64,000 bases of DNA from Sutcliffiella tianshenii (GTDB lineage: Bacteria; Bacillota; Bacilli; Bacillales; Bacillaceae_I), in contig NZ_JAFBED010000006.1 in NCBI RefSeq assembly GCF_016908565.1, positions 124,001 to 188,000 of the forward strand. Reading direction: 5' to 3'. The first letter of the stretch is position 1; every line of letters begins with the position of its first letter. Positions 16,266 to 25,001 of the stretch are shown in pieces. The position numbers and the translations under genes are program-made. Under the pieces are notes generated by a model. It saw nothing but the letters and a program-made list of their open reading frames with translations. It did not search any database and had not been told where the DNA came from.

Positions 16266-16979
16266 ATGAAAACTCTAAAATATATGACCTTAATATCAGT
16301 TTTCACTATGATGCTATCCTCTTGTAGCAACTTCAATTCAATAGGAGGTTGTCCTGATGCTGAAATTGAATGGATTGATATGGTCATGATCAATGATATA
16401 AAATACGAACATCATTTCCCCGAGCCTGCTGATGAGAATATTCCCATTGATTTTGAAATAGGCAGAGAGCTTGGAAAAGTAGACTATAAGATGGCTGATA
16501 GTGCATGCAGTAACCATAAAATGAAAAATGGCGATGCTGCATATTTAGAAAAGGGCACACCAATTTATGAAATTAAAGGATATCCAACTGCTTTAGTTGT
16601 TGCTGCAAATGATAAGGTATTTGTAGCAGACACAAACTTAAGGGCAAAGACGGCAGGGGATTTATATCCAATGAATAAGTTGGTGAAGAATATCTATATT
16701 GAAAGCACAGAAGATGGAAGTAGAATACATACATTCTCGCAACCTTCCAAAAATAAATTCCTGGATGCTTGGTATAAATTAAAATTGGAAGATATCCAAA
16801 CATTAAATAAAGAAGGTAAAATGGAAGGTAAACGTATATTTTTAGAGTTTGAACTTGAAAATGGAGTTTTATTTAGGCAACTTTATTGGGCTGATTCCAA
16901 TACTTTTCATAATGGAGCAATAGGAAACAAAGAAATAAAAGATGTTATTAACCATGAATTGTCAATGTTAAAAAAGTGA
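16266..16979 (+). CDS. Lipoprotein, unknown
   Basis: 237 residues. The N-terminus has a type II signal peptide with lipobox LSSC (Cys about 20), so the mature protein should be anchored on the outer face of the membrane. The rest is hydrophilic and includes YEIKGYPTALVVAANDKVF, reminiscent of small extracytoplasmic ligand-binding or inhibitor domains, but I do not recognise the family. A purine-rich AGGGAGGGAGAGGGAGA precedes the ATG. It follows the DUF2185 gene by 58 bases. Confidence 0.7.
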   Translation: MKTLKYMTLISVFTMMLSSCSNFNSIGGCPDAEIEWIDMVMINDIKYEHHFPEPADENIPIDFEIGRELGKVDYKMADSACSNHKMKNGDAAYLEKGTPIYEIKGYPTALVVAANDKVFVADTNLRAKTAGDLYPMNKLVKNIYIESTEDGSRIHTFSQPSKNKFLDAWYKLKLEDIQTLNKEGKMEGKRIFLEFELENGVLFRQLYWADSNTFHNGAIGNKEIKDVINHELSMLKK

Positions 16980-16998
16980 TATAAGATGAGGTGTTTAC

Positions 16999-17548
16999 TT
17001 GAATGGTTTCACATACAACATAGAGACAGATAGATTAAATATCAGACCATTTATTAAGGAAGATTATTTGAATTGGCTGAATCAATATAATAATAGGATG
17101 CCTTCACAACATAAATACGATGATGGAAAAATTGATATGAGTATCTGTACAATGGTTTGAAGAATTGATAGATAAGCATCAGGAGATGGCTTTAAATGAT
17201 GAGGTGTACATATTCGGGATATTTAGAAAAGAAGATAATGCTCATATTGGTGCAATAGACTTTTCTACTATTATGAGGGAAGATTTTCAATGGGCAAGAT
17301 TTGGCTATACCATTCATAATCAGTTTTGGAGACAAGGATACGGTAAGGAGTCTGTAAAAGCAGCAATTAAACTTGCATTTGAGAAATTAAATTATCATCG
17401 TATAGAGGCCCATATAAACCTTGATAACACTCCATCAATAAAATTAGCAGAAAGCATTGGAATGGAATTCGAATGTATAAGAAAAGGTTTCATTCATGAA
17501 TTTGGCGAATGGACTGATAATCTAATTTATTTTATAAATTCAAAGTAG
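16999..17548 (+). pseudogene. GNAT N-acetyltransferase split by a frameshift
   Basis: A TTG start at 16999 behind GAGGTG opens a frame (MNGFTYNIETDRLNIRPF, typical for RimJ/RimL-type GNATs) that stops at TGA 17158-17160. The family sequence continues in another frame as VQWFEELIDKHQ and on to the acetyl-CoA site RQGYGKES near 17333-17356 and a normal C-terminus at 17548. The two halves join around 17140. The gene is either inactivated or contains a sequencing indel; no slippery sequence typical of programmed frameshifting is evident. Confidence 0.8.
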
Positions 17549-17606
17549 ATCATATTGAACAATAGCGTTTAAACGCTTGTTCCAAAAGCTTATTAAGAGG
17601 TGCGCA

Positions 17607-18329
17607 ATGAGTAGTTTTAATAGAATAGACCCAATAGATGCAGCCCATAAGTTTATTAGTAAGCATTTTCCCGATTGTGACGGGGCTTTATTGGCAGGGA
17701 GTGTGGTTCGAGGTGAGGAAACGGAAACATCTGACCTTGACATTGTAGTATTCGATAAAAACCTCCATTCCTCATATAGAGAGTCACTGATTGATTTTGG
17801 GTGGAATATTGAAGTTTTTGTACATAGATTCATTTCTTATAAAGAGTTTTTTAAAAGCGATTATGAAAGGGCCAGACCCTCGATGCCAAGGATGGTATCT
17901 GAAGGCATAGTCTTAAAAGATAATGGGATCATGGAGTCCATAAAAAAAGAGGCGAAAGATTTATTGGCCAAAGGTCCAGAGAAATGGTCAACAGAGACGA
18001 TTGAGACTAAAAGGTATTTTATATCTGATGCATTAGACGACTTGATTGGTAGTAAGAATAGAGCAGAAGAAATTTTTATCGCGAGTACACTTGCTGAATT
18101 AGTAAGTGAATTTGTATTGAGGACCAATGATAGGTGGGTTGGCGCTTCAAAATGGATTGTAAGGTCATTAAGGGAATTTGACATGGAGTTCGCAGAATGT
18201 TTTGTCGACGCTTTTGATGATTTTTATAAAACAGGTAATAAAAACAAAATCATTCAACTTGTGGATGGGATATTAGAGTCCCATGGAGGGCGCTTGTTTG
18301 ATGGTTTTTCTCTAGGAAAAAAAACTTGA
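17607..18329 (+). CDS. Nucleotidyltransferase-domain protein
   Basis: 240 residues with the Pol-beta-type motif AGSVVRGEETETSDLDIVV at about 29-47, giving the GS and DxD residues. The C-terminal half is helical. A minimal or kanamycin-type nucleotidyltransferase fold is likely; the substrate is unknown. AAGAGGTG stands before ATG 17607; an in-frame TTG at 17577 is less likely. It is the second protein of this broad class in the zone, but too diverged from 13781-14614 to be a recent copy. Confidence 0.75.
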   Translation: MSSFNRIDPIDAAHKFISKHFPDCDGALLAGSVVRGEETETSDLDIVVFDKNLHSSYRESLIDFGWNIEVFVHRFISYKEFFKSDYERARPSMPRMVSEGIVLKDNGIMESIKKEAKDLLAKGPEKWSTETIETKRYFISDALDDLIGSKNRAEEIFIASTLAELVSEFVLRTNDRWVGASKWIVRSLREFDMEFAECFVDAFDDFYKTGNKNKIIQLVDGILESHGGRLFDGFSLGKKT

Positions 18330-18379
18330 GAAATCCTGAAACGATTGAATACGGGAATATGAATATGTTATTCCAGATT

Positions 18380-18411
18380 AAAACGATCTTCAACTCGAAG
18401 ATCGTTTTAAC
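18380..18411 (+). terminator. Hairpin, probable terminator
   Basis: AAAACGATCTTC and GAAGATCGTTTT form a perfect 12-bp stem around AACTC; the stem itself provides the T run. Confidence 0.75.
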
Positions 18412-18495
18412 ATGAAAAAAAATAATATTATTCCAAAATGTAGAACCCCTATCCGTGCACACTTTTATAATACTAAAAAGGAGTGCGGTGACAAA

Positions 18496-18684
18496 ATGGG
18501 TATCATCCTTGTTTATTTGATTATCGGAGTATTGATTAGTGCATCAATTTATGTGGTGGCAGATTTTCGACCTTGGTATTTGTTTGCGGCATTGTGCGTG
18601 GCCTGGTTACCTCTAATATTGATTGGGATGATTCTGACTTTATTTATGGATATAGAAGGAATTTCCAATAAACTAAACAGATAA
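18496..18684 (+). CDS. Small two-helix membrane protein, unknown
   Basis: 62 residues, two membrane helices (about 2-21 and 28-50). AAGGAG lies eleven bases before ATG 18496. The 3' end overlaps that of the convergent MraY paralogue by 41 bases. No family recognised. Confidence 0.55.
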   Translation: MGIILVYLIIGVLISASIYVVADFRPWYLFAALCVAWLPLILIGMILTLFMDIEGISNKLNR

Positions 18685-19600
18685 ATGCACAAAGCCAAGA
18701 AATAAATCCGAATACCGCGACAATGGTCGTTTCGGACCATCCGTACTTTAAGCCAAAATGATAATGAATAGGTGTCATTTTGAAAATGCGCTTATGAGTA
18801 AGTTTAAAAGATGAAACTTGTAAAATGACCGAGAGCTGTTCAGCAAAATATATGAAGAATAAAATGGGAATCAAGATTTCAACTTTCTCAATGACTGCAA
18901 GAAATGAAAGCGAACCCCCAATGGCCAATGATCCCGTATCCCCCATAAATGCTTTGGCAGGGAAAATATTATAAATGAGAAAACCAAGTAAACATCCAAT
19001 CATAACTAAACAAAAAATCTGCACCTCTGGACTGTCTGAAACCATAAAAAAGAAAAAGTATGTAGGGATTGCAACAACTCCCAAAAGACCGTCTAATCCA
19101 TCCGTAAAGTTAATGGCATTTGCAGAACCAACGACAAATAGGGTGATGACAATGACATATAACATCATTGGAAGATCCAAGGAAATATTTTTATAAATAC
19201 TGATGCTGGTATCCACACCTAGCTCGTTGATCACGTAAAAAAGCAAAGTACCTGTAAAAGTAAATTGAAGAATGAGTTTGGTCTTTCCCGATACCCCTCC
19301 TGGATCTTGACGAGAGGCTTTCCAAAAGTCGTCCAAAAACCCTATGAAACTAAAAAGAATGTAAGTAACACACAAAAAATACATCAATGGAGTAGGCGAA
19401 AAAAGTAGTGATACTATAATTCCTACAAAAAGAATGATGCCGAACATTAGTGGAGTGCCTTTTTTTAACTGATGACCTTTAGGAAGTTCTTTCCTTATGG
19501 GTTGAATGAGATTAAGTTTTCTCAAAACGGCAATAAATAGTGGAGATAAAATTGTAACAACTGCAAAAGCAATCAATGCTGGTATTATTTGATCAATCAA
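18644..19600 (-). CDS. MraY paralogue (phospho-MurNAc-pentapeptide transferase family)
   Basis: 318 residues with about ten membrane helices, the size of MraY. Family landmarks are present: KKGTPLMFG near residue 48, the aspartate pair in FIGFLDDFWK (about 86-95), NAINFTDGLDGL (about 162-173), FMGDTGSLAIGG (about 219-230) and the C-terminal PIHYHFGLKYGWSE. MraY transfers phospho-MurNAc-pentapeptide from UDP to undecaprenyl phosphate at the membrane. This copy lies alone, away from any mur/fts gene, so it is probably a second, accessory enzyme. The start is TTG at 19600 with AAAGGGG ten bases upstream. A WecA-like role with another sugar is possible, but the C-terminal motif is MraY type. Confidence 0.88.
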   Translation of the reverse strand: MIDQIIPALIAFAVVTILSPLFIAVLRKLNLIQPIRKELPKGHQLKKGTPLMFGIILFVGIIVSLLFSPTPLMYFLCVTYILFSFIGFLDDFWKASRQDPGGVSGKTKLILQFTFTGTLLFYVINELGVDTSISIYKNISLDLPMMLYVIVITLFVVGSANAINFTDGLDGLLGVVAIPTYFFFFMVSDSPEVQIFCLVMIGCLLGFLIYNIFPAKAFMGDTGSLAIGGSLSFLAVIEKVEILIPILFFIYFAEQLSVILQVSSFKLTHKRIFKMTPIHYHFGLKYGWSETTIVAVFGFISWLCAFICLVYWKFLLYP

Positions 19601-19717
19601 TGTTCATTTACCCCTTTGCTCTTTACTATCTATAATAAATTCTATAAAAATCATCCATAACCTCTATTCCATACAATCAATATTGAATACGTATGAATCT
19701 ATGCAGTAAGAGCTCAA

Positions 19718-19748
19718 AACTCAGTTCAGATGACCTGAGTTTTTTTCT
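19718..19748. terminator. Isolated terminator-like hairpin
   Basis: AACTCAG and CTGAGTT around TTCAGATGAC, followed by T7 on the plus strand. It lies between two divergent genes, upstream of both, so it may be a remnant or an attenuator-type element. The rest of the 279-base gap holds the promoter below. Confidence 0.55.
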
Positions 19749-19827
19749 ATGCAACAGCTAGTTTTCAAGTTCAGTAGTATCCAAGATGGACAATTGGTAA
19801 AATATATATGGAAAACTAAATATTAGG

Positions 19828-19855
19828 TGTAACTTTCGGCGGATAAGACTGTCTG
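19828..19855 (+). promoter_or_regulatory. Predicted ECF-type promoter of the first sigma operon
   Basis: TGTAAC, 16 bases, TGTCTG. The -35 AAC core and spacing match ECF promoters and agree with those before the other two sigma genes of this window (58732-58759 and 62436-62463), which suggests autoregulation. Confidence 0.55.
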
Positions 19856-19879
19856 TATATGGGAGAGAGGGGAAATGTG

Positions 19880-20380
19880 ATGTCCGACCCTAGGATAGAG
19901 ATATATGAAAATCATAAACAGGCGATCTATTCGTATTTATATCGCTCCACACTAAACAGGCATATTGCCGAGGATCTGACTCAGGAGACTTTTTTTCGGG
20001 CATTCAAATCCCTCTCCACTTATAGGGGGGATGCTTCCATGAAAACGTGGCTTTTTAAGATTGCCCGGAATACCTACATTAATTTTAACGGGAAAAAGCA
20101 AACTCAGTTGGAGGTGCAATCTGAGACGTTGGATGAAAGGGCGGCTGTCCGGCATGATCCGTACAAACATGCAGAGGATAAGATGCTGATTCAGATGATT
20201 CTGTTGAAGCTACCTGAAAATTACCGGACCTATATCCTGTTGCGTGATGGGAACGGACAGACCTATGAGGAAATCGCAGAAATCACCAATGAGTCGATCG
20301 CACAGGTGAAGGTGGGCATCTATAGGGCCAGAAAAAAGTTCCGCGAAATCTATAAGAGGGAGGTGGGGGAGGAACGATGA
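19880..20380 (+). CDS. ECF sigma factor (first of three)
   Basis: 166 residues, ECF length. Region 2 contains IAEDLTQETFFRAFKSL (about 32-48) and WLFKIARNTYI for region 2.3/2.4; region 4 contains LPENYRTYILLRDGNGQTYEEIAE, the helix-turn-helix for the -35 element. ATG 19880 is preferred because GAGAGGGGAAA precedes it; upstream in-frame GTG 19877 and ATG 19859 exist. The anti-sigma gene overlaps the stop by four bases (ATGA), so the pair is translationally coupled. The inducing signal is not evident. Confidence 0.9.
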   Translation: MSDPRIEIYENHKQAIYSYLYRSTLNRHIAEDLTQETFFRAFKSLSTYRGDASMKTWLFKIARNTYINFNGKKQTQLEVQSETLDERAAVRHDPYKHAEDKMLIQMILLKLPENYRTYILLRDGNGQTYEEIAEITNESIAQVKVGIYRARKKFREIYKREVGEER

Positions 20381-21840
20381 AGCTAGAACATGAAGTAGTC
20401 CGTGATCTGTACCCTTTATATATGGAAAACGAATTAAGTCCTGCAGTCAAACAGGCAGTCGATGCCCACCTGAGTGAATGTGAAGCATGCAGGAACACCT
20501 ATCAGACAGGAGAAGAATTTTTTGATCATATAAAGGAACTGGAAAATACTGAAGTTCCGAACACGGTGGATGAAAGGGTCAGGATGAAAATCAGACTCAC
20601 CAGGTATAAGTGGATCACTGCAGTATTAACCGCAATCATTCTGACCCTGCTTGTGAGTGACTATAAAAGTGGAAGAGAAAAGTTGATATTGGAATTTGAA
20701 AATTACTACAGAAGTCAGGAATTACTGCCTATTATGTTTAATATAGTGAAAGAACCAGAACATAGTGAACTGGAGTATGTAAGCCGTGCCGTGAATCAAC
20801 TTTTTGTAGATATGATAGCGCTCGAGGAGCACCTTAATTTTTTCGAAAAACATCAACTAAACAACACGGAATATTACTTAAGCATCAACACCTCAAACTT
20901 CAACTCGATGCTTGAAATCATGCAATTCCGTTTTGAGCAGGGGATGTGGTCGGATACGGATGAGGCGGCATATCAAGTCACGCAACAATATTTTGACGAA
21001 CTCAACCAACTGTCAAACAGGCAATACCGAAAATTCAAGCATGGATTTAGCTCATATTTTGAAACACTCGACGTGGAAGAATTCGACAGATTTTACAAAG
21101 ATATTAATAACCTGAGTGACAGTTATACTCGTTTTCACAAGCTTCCAGAGGAACTGCAGCCAATGGATGAAAAGGAACTCGCAAAACATGTGGCCCATAT
21201 ATTGGACGTTCACGAGAAAAAGGTGGAATTGAGAAAAGAGAGTCCTTTAAACGATAGTCCCTACACCTATCAGTTTCATATTGATGGGCAATATGATGGT
21301 GCGATAGATGGAATCACTGGGCAATTGCTGGAGGTGCGTAGCTATCCTACAGAACTTGGTGGTCCAACTCTGGCGAAAGATGAAACGGAGGAAAAGGTGA
21401 AAGGCCATGTAGAGAAAATATATGGCAGCAACTTCACGTACGACCTGGTACCGATCGGGGGAAATGCCAGTAATGAAAGTAAATACTATAAGCTATATAG
21501 CTTCAAAATAATACCTAATTATAAAGGCTATCCGCTTTATACTCCGCTTGAACAGGATACAGTAATGACGGTAAATGCAAGAACAGGTGAAATAGATACA
21601 TTTCGCCATAATCAGGATGTTCCGTCCTATAAGGATATTGAAAAGCAGGACCTTGAAATAGCTGTTCCGTTGGAAACGTTCAACAAGCAAGGATTATCAA
21701 AAACCGTGGTGATCTATTCCGCCATAACCGGAAAATTCGAACTGGTCCATATGAATCCTGCACTGGACTACTTTGAAAAGGGGAAATTTTATTCAGCAAA
21801 AACAGGCAAGGAAGAGTGGATTCGTGTAGATGGAAGATAG
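20377..21840 (+). CDS. Zinc-finger anti-sigma factor with large extracytoplasmic domain
   Basis: 487 residues. The N-terminal cytoplasmic ZAS domain has the HxxxCxxC motif in AHLSECEACRNTY (about 29-41). One membrane helix follows (KWITAVLTAIILTLLVSDY, about 77-95). The outer part of about 390 residues is far larger than in RsiW-like proteins; it ends in segments such as DGAIDGITGQLLEV and VNARTGEIDTFR, which look like PepSY/YcdB-type repeats. It should hold the partner sigma factor inactive and sense a cell-envelope signal. Overlaps the sigma gene by four bases. Confidence 0.85.
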   Translation: MKLEHEVVRDLYPLYMENELSPAVKQAVDAHLSECEACRNTYQTGEEFFDHIKELENTEVPNTVDERVRMKIRLTRYKWITAVLTAIILTLLVSDYKSGREKLILEFENYYRSQELLPIMFNIVKEPEHSELEYVSRAVNQLFVDMIALEEHLNFFEKHQLNNTEYYLSINTSNFNSMLEIMQFRFEQGMWSDTDEAAYQVTQQYFDELNQLSNRQYRKFKHGFSSYFETLDVEEFDRFYKDINNLSDSYTRFHKLPEELQPMDEKELAKHVAHILDVHEKKVELRKESPLNDSPYTYQFHIDGQYDGAIDGITGQLLEVRSYPTELGGPTLAKDETEEKVKGHVEKIYGSNFTYDLVPIGGNASNESKYYKLYSFKIIPNYKGYPLYTPLEQDTVMTVNARTGEIDTFRHNQDVPSYKDIEKQDLEIAVPLETFNKQGLSKTVVIYSAITGKFELVHMNPALDYFEKGKFYSAKTGKEEWIRVDGR

Positions 21841-21933
21841 GGTGCGGTATGTTGCAGGCTACAGTACGGATTATGAAACTTTTTCATGTACTTTTCGTAT
21901 ATTCGTTAAATATTCTTTATAGAGGTGACAAAT

Positions 21934-22110
21934 ATGGGTGCATTTAATTTAGGGGACGCTCTGTTTCAACTGTTTAGTTTAGGTTTTCTTGTTCTGCTTG
22001 TGTTGTTCGTGGCTTTTGTATTCAGAAGCATTAAGCAGCGGACGATTCAACTGAATCGTTTGGAGGAAAAAGTGGAAAAGCTGAGCAATGAAGGAGAAAG
22101 AGGGAATTAA
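21934..22110 (+). CDS. DUF4083 family small membrane protein
   Basis: 58 residues: MGAFNLGDALFQLFSLG, one membrane helix (about 8-33), then a basic and coiled-coil-prone tail (LNRLEEKVEKLSNE). This matches DUF4083, function unknown. AGAGGTGACAAAT precedes ATG 21934. It lies 93 bases after the anti-sigma gene and may be part of the same regulon. Confidence 0.75.
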   Translation: MGAFNLGDALFQLFSLGFLVLLVLFVAFVFRSIKQRTIQLNRLEEKVEKLSNEGERGN

Positions 22111-22131
22111 TAATGAACTGGGAAGTGGCCG

Positions 22132-22302
22132 ATGATGATTTATAAGATTCTCTTAATAGGAGCCATCCTGATATTTATCCTGGAACTCTTTATAGGCCCG
22201 CGTTTTTTGGGGATGGAAACTGGGAATACTGGTTTGTTTGTTGGATTGATGATGCTATGTACGGTGATTGGGCATTTATTGAAAAAAGAAAGCGTCAAAT
22301 AA
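22132..22302 (+). CDS. 56-residue two-helix membrane protein, unknown
   Basis: The frame begins ATGATG at 22132 with GGAAGTGG upstream and ends at TAA 22300-22302. Two hydrophobic helices (about 4-21 and 33-49) flank GPRFLGMETGNTG. It starts 21 bases after the DUF4083 gene and is followed by a terminator, so the two are probably one transcript. An overlapping 11-codon frame at 22113 with a better ribosome binding site may couple translation. Confidence 0.55.
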   Translation: MMIYKILLIGAILIFILELFIGPRFLGMETGNTGLFVGLMMLCTVIGHLLKKESVK

Positions 22303-22331
22303 GGGGAGCCTCCTGTTGAGGGGGCTTTTTC
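22303..22331 (+). terminator. Rho-independent terminator
   Basis: GAGCCTCC and GGGGGCT pair around TGTTGA and are followed by TTTTTCTC, right after the 56-residue protein gene. Confidence 0.8.
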
Positions 22332-22466
22332 TCATAAAACACAATTGATATAGAAAAAAGATAAAATTGTAGTGAGGTTAAAACTATTTCAGTCCTTAAA
22401 ACGTTTCAGTAATAGGAAAGTATGAGACATTCAGAAAAAACAGAGTAGATAATTGGAGGGAAGTAG

Positions 22467-22937
22467 ATGAGAGTAAGAAGTATGGTAATATTCTGCTTAG
22501 CTGTTATGCTATTTGGCATCGCAACTTTTGCATCCTGGTATGAAGGCAGTGATTTGGTGGAAAGGCCATTTGAATGGGATAGTACCGCAAAAATCACATC
22601 ATGGTGGAATCACGGGGCAGTGGAACGGGAGAACATCTCACAGCTCGATTATTTCATATATTCGTTAAAATACAAACCCCTTTTTCCAATTTTGATGTTG
22701 ATTAGCTTCGTTTATATCCTTTTTGCAGTGGGGAAAAGGTGGATGAAAGGAAAGGGGATACTTTCGGTTTATTCGGCAGGGATTGCGGTGATGCTTTTTT
22801 GTGGAGCGATGCTTGTGGGAGGATCTCCTACTGAAGGAGGGAAACTGATGATGGCGGCATTGATCGTTTCGGGAGGTCTGCTGACCATTTATGCCAGTTT
22901 GAACTATCTTCAATTAACTAGAAATGCTGAACGCTGA
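22467..22937 (+). CDS. DUF4306 (YjdJ-like) membrane protein
   Basis: 156 residues with four hydrophobic helices (about 5-22, 72-90, 101-118 and 124-146). The first half, FASWYEGSDLVERPFEW and ISQLDYFIYSLKYKPLFP, matches the YjdJ/DUF4306 family of Bacillus; the two extra helices at the C-terminus make it longer than the short members. Function unknown. TTGGAGGGAAGTAG precedes the ATG. Confidence 0.75.
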   Translation: MRVRSMVIFCLAVMLFGIATFASWYEGSDLVERPFEWDSTAKITSWWNHGAVERENISQLDYFIYSLKYKPLFPILMLISFVYILFAVGKRWMKGKGILSVYSAGIAVMLFCGAMLVGGSPTEGGKLMMAALIVSGGLLTIYASLNYLQLTRNAER

Positions 22938-22942
22938 TAATA

Positions 22943-22998
22943 GTGAAGCCGGAAACCATGCTGACAAACAATCAGCAAAGTCCCCGGCTTTTTCATTG
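22943..22998. terminator. Bidirectional terminator between convergent genes
   Basis: GAAGCCGG and CCCCGGCTTTTTC close a long hairpin with inner stem GCTGA/TCAGC. It separates the plus-strand DUF4306 gene from the minus-strand lipase. Confidence 0.75.
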
Positions 22999-22999
22999 T

Positions 23000-24484
23000 T
23001 TAATACTTATTTCCGTTCTTATCAACATACACAGATTTCACGATCGTCCTCTCGAACGCATTCCCGTCCTTTGTTACGCCTTTTACATCAAGCGTAATCG
23101 TATAGACGCCTTCCTCTTTAAAGTTCATTGCCACTTTTCCTTTATTGGCCATCTTCATTCCGAAGTTCTGCTTCGCTTTCCCATCTTTGTTTACTTTTAC
23201 GTCCACGTTGAAGTCCTTGATTTTGTTTCCTTTATTCTTCAATTCAAGTGTTGAATCCTCAAGAATGATTTCTTCGTTCAGCTCGGTATGGAAGCCGACG
23301 GTCATCAAGTAGGCTGCCTTATCCTTCTTCGCTTTTACCGTCCAAACACCAGCTTCGGGATTGGAGATCTGGAAGGTGTGATGATGTCCGCCTTTGAAAA
23401 TATCCTGATCAACTGCATGCTTGAAGTCACGGTACACAACACCTGTAGGACTGATAACTTCGATTTTTTTGGTCTGTTTGTCACTTAACCAATCAAGGTC
23501 GATCTTCTGTACATTCTCCTCGACAAAGAATGTTTCTTTTCCTTCCACTTGAAACTCACCACCGCGGTGCAGGGCACTGATGTTGGTAGGCTCCTGCTCA
23601 ACAGGCTCGACCGTCGCACTTACCTCGCTAAGAGCAGCAACTCCTGCTGTCTGAGTGGTCGTCAAATATGGCCGGAAATACTGGAACGTGCCGCCCTCGC
23701 GTACGGTAGTGTGGTTCCAGCTGCTCACCTTGACCTCCGTGCTGTATGGGAGACGTGAACTTGCAACGGTAACTGCGCCATCGTTGGAGCCATAGGAGCT
23801 TAAGTACAATCCGCCCCAATACAGGGATGAGCCGAAGCTTCCCCATTTTGTGCCTGCCAAGGTATAGATTTTATTGCGAGAACGATTTGTGTGGTTATCA
23901 ATTTGAGGTCTGTAACTGTTCATATAGCCTGTTTGAAGCGAATAGGTTGCATCGTTTTTGCTTCCAAGAATACTGGATAGCCAACTTGCCCAGCCGCTGT
24001 ATGCGAGGTCTGCAAGCTGTGAACCGTAATGAGGACTGGATAAGGTGATGAGGTTTGATACATAAGGGTATGCCCCGTAATGGACTAGGGCATTTTGTGA
24101 ATCGATACCGCCTTTGCTGTGGGCAACGATGACAATTTTCTTATTTCCAAAATGGTTGTAGATATCACGGATTCTCGCACTTACAATCGAACCGTTATCC
24201 CACATGTTTTTATCTGGATGAACATCAATGAATGCCGTCTGATAGCCGTTATTCAACGCAGTCTGATACATATTGTTGTTTTCCCACCAGGTTTTAGAAG
24301 AGCTGTTGATTCCATGGACAAATACGATCACGGGCTTGTTCGGATCCACATAGCTTGGAGTATCCCCGACATACCACTGCCCTGGAACTCCGCCGGGATC
24401 ATCTTTACCGCCGATCGTCCCTGCATTTACAGAAACGGGTACCACAAGAATTGCAATAAGCAAAATCAACACCAACCTTTTCAT
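23000..24484 (-). CDS. Secreted lipase/esterase (alpha/beta hydrolase)
   Basis: 494 residues with a Sec signal peptide (basic MKR, hydrophobic LVLILLIAILVVPV, cleavage after VNA near residue 21). The hydrolase domain has the oxyanion strand VIVFVHGINSS, the nucleophile elbow AHSKGG (Ser about 123), Asp in GSNDGAV and His in WNHTTVREG, as in extracellular lipases of Bacillus. The last 200 residues form beta-rich domains (VWTVKAKKDKAAYLMTVG) like prepeptidase or pro-protein convertase P-type sandwich modules, perhaps for surface binding. It is a single-gene unit and should act outside the cell on acylglycerols or esters. Confidence 0.85.
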   Translation of the reverse strand: MKRLVLILLIAILVVPVSVNAGTIGGKDDPGGVPGQWYVGDTPSYVDPNKPVIVFVHGINSSSKTWWENNNMYQTALNNGYQTAFIDVHPDKNMWDNGSIVSARIRDIYNHFGNKKIVIVAHSKGGIDSQNALVHYGAYPYVSNLITLSSPHYGSQLADLAYSGWASWLSSILGSKNDATYSLQTGYMNSYRPQIDNHTNRSRNKIYTLAGTKWGSFGSSLYWGGLYLSSYGSNDGAVTVASSRLPYSTEVKVSSWNHTTVREGGTFQYFRPYLTTTQTAGVAALSEVSATVEPVEQEPTNISALHRGGEFQVEGKETFFVEENVQKIDLDWLSDKQTKKIEVISPTGVVYRDFKHAVDQDIFKGGHHHTFQISNPEAGVWTVKAKKDKAAYLMTVGFHTELNEEIILEDSTLELKNKGNKIKDFNVDVKVNKDGKAKQNFGMKMANKGKVAMNFKEEGVYTITLDVKGVTKDGNAFERTIVKSVYVDKNGNKY

Positions 24485-24701
24485 TCCACCACTCCATTTC
24501 TTCTAGGAAATGGGAGATCTTCTCCCCATCTATCCTATCGGAAAGCGGTATCATTTCAGAAGTGTTTTTTGAAAAATGAGCGAAAGGACATGGTAGGCTG
24601 TCTATAAGATAGGAAAAAAGATTTATCTTTTATATCGTATTTTTGTTGGGGAATGATATGATGTAGAATCTAGCTAGACATAAAAGAAAGGGAGTATTTA
24701 C

Positions 24702-25001
24702 ATGATAACAGAAGTAGCATTTTTTCATATTAAAGAGGGTTTGGAAGCAGATTTTGAAAAAGATTTCGTCATAGGAGTGCAGTCAATCGCGCAGTCCAAA
24801 GGATATATTTCTCATTCCTTACATGCATGCATTGAAACTAAAGGCAAATATATGGTGCAGGTGGAGTGGGAGACATTGGACGATCATATGAGGGGTTTTG
24901 TAGGTTCGGAACTATTTGAGGAATGGAACAAAGCGGTTGGTCACTACTTTAAGCCTGACATTTATATGGAACATTTTCATTTGGTCAATAGCAAAGAATG
25001 A
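24702..25001 (+). CDS. Antibiotic-biosynthesis-monooxygenase (ABM) domain protein
   Basis: 99 residues forming one ferredoxin-like ABM domain: an early VAFFHIKEGLEADFEKDF strand-helix unit, YISHSLHACIETKGKYMVQVEWETLDDH, and a C-terminal HFKP/HFH segment. Such proteins act as dimers in cofactor-less oxidation or haem degradation. It lacks the residues that would clearly mark IsdG-type haem oxygenase. AAAGGGAGTATTTAC precedes the ATG. Single gene or first gene before the nitroreductase. Confidence 0.8.
   Translation: MITEVAFFHIKEGLEADFEKDFVIGVQSIAQSKGYISHSLHACIETKGKYMVQVEWETLDDHMRGFVGSELFEEWNKAVGHYFKPDIYMEHFHLVNSKE

Noticed and set aside
23288-24607. Several plus-strand frames of 66-162 codons
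   Set aside because: All are antisense to the secreted lipase, which has signal peptide and catalytic triad.
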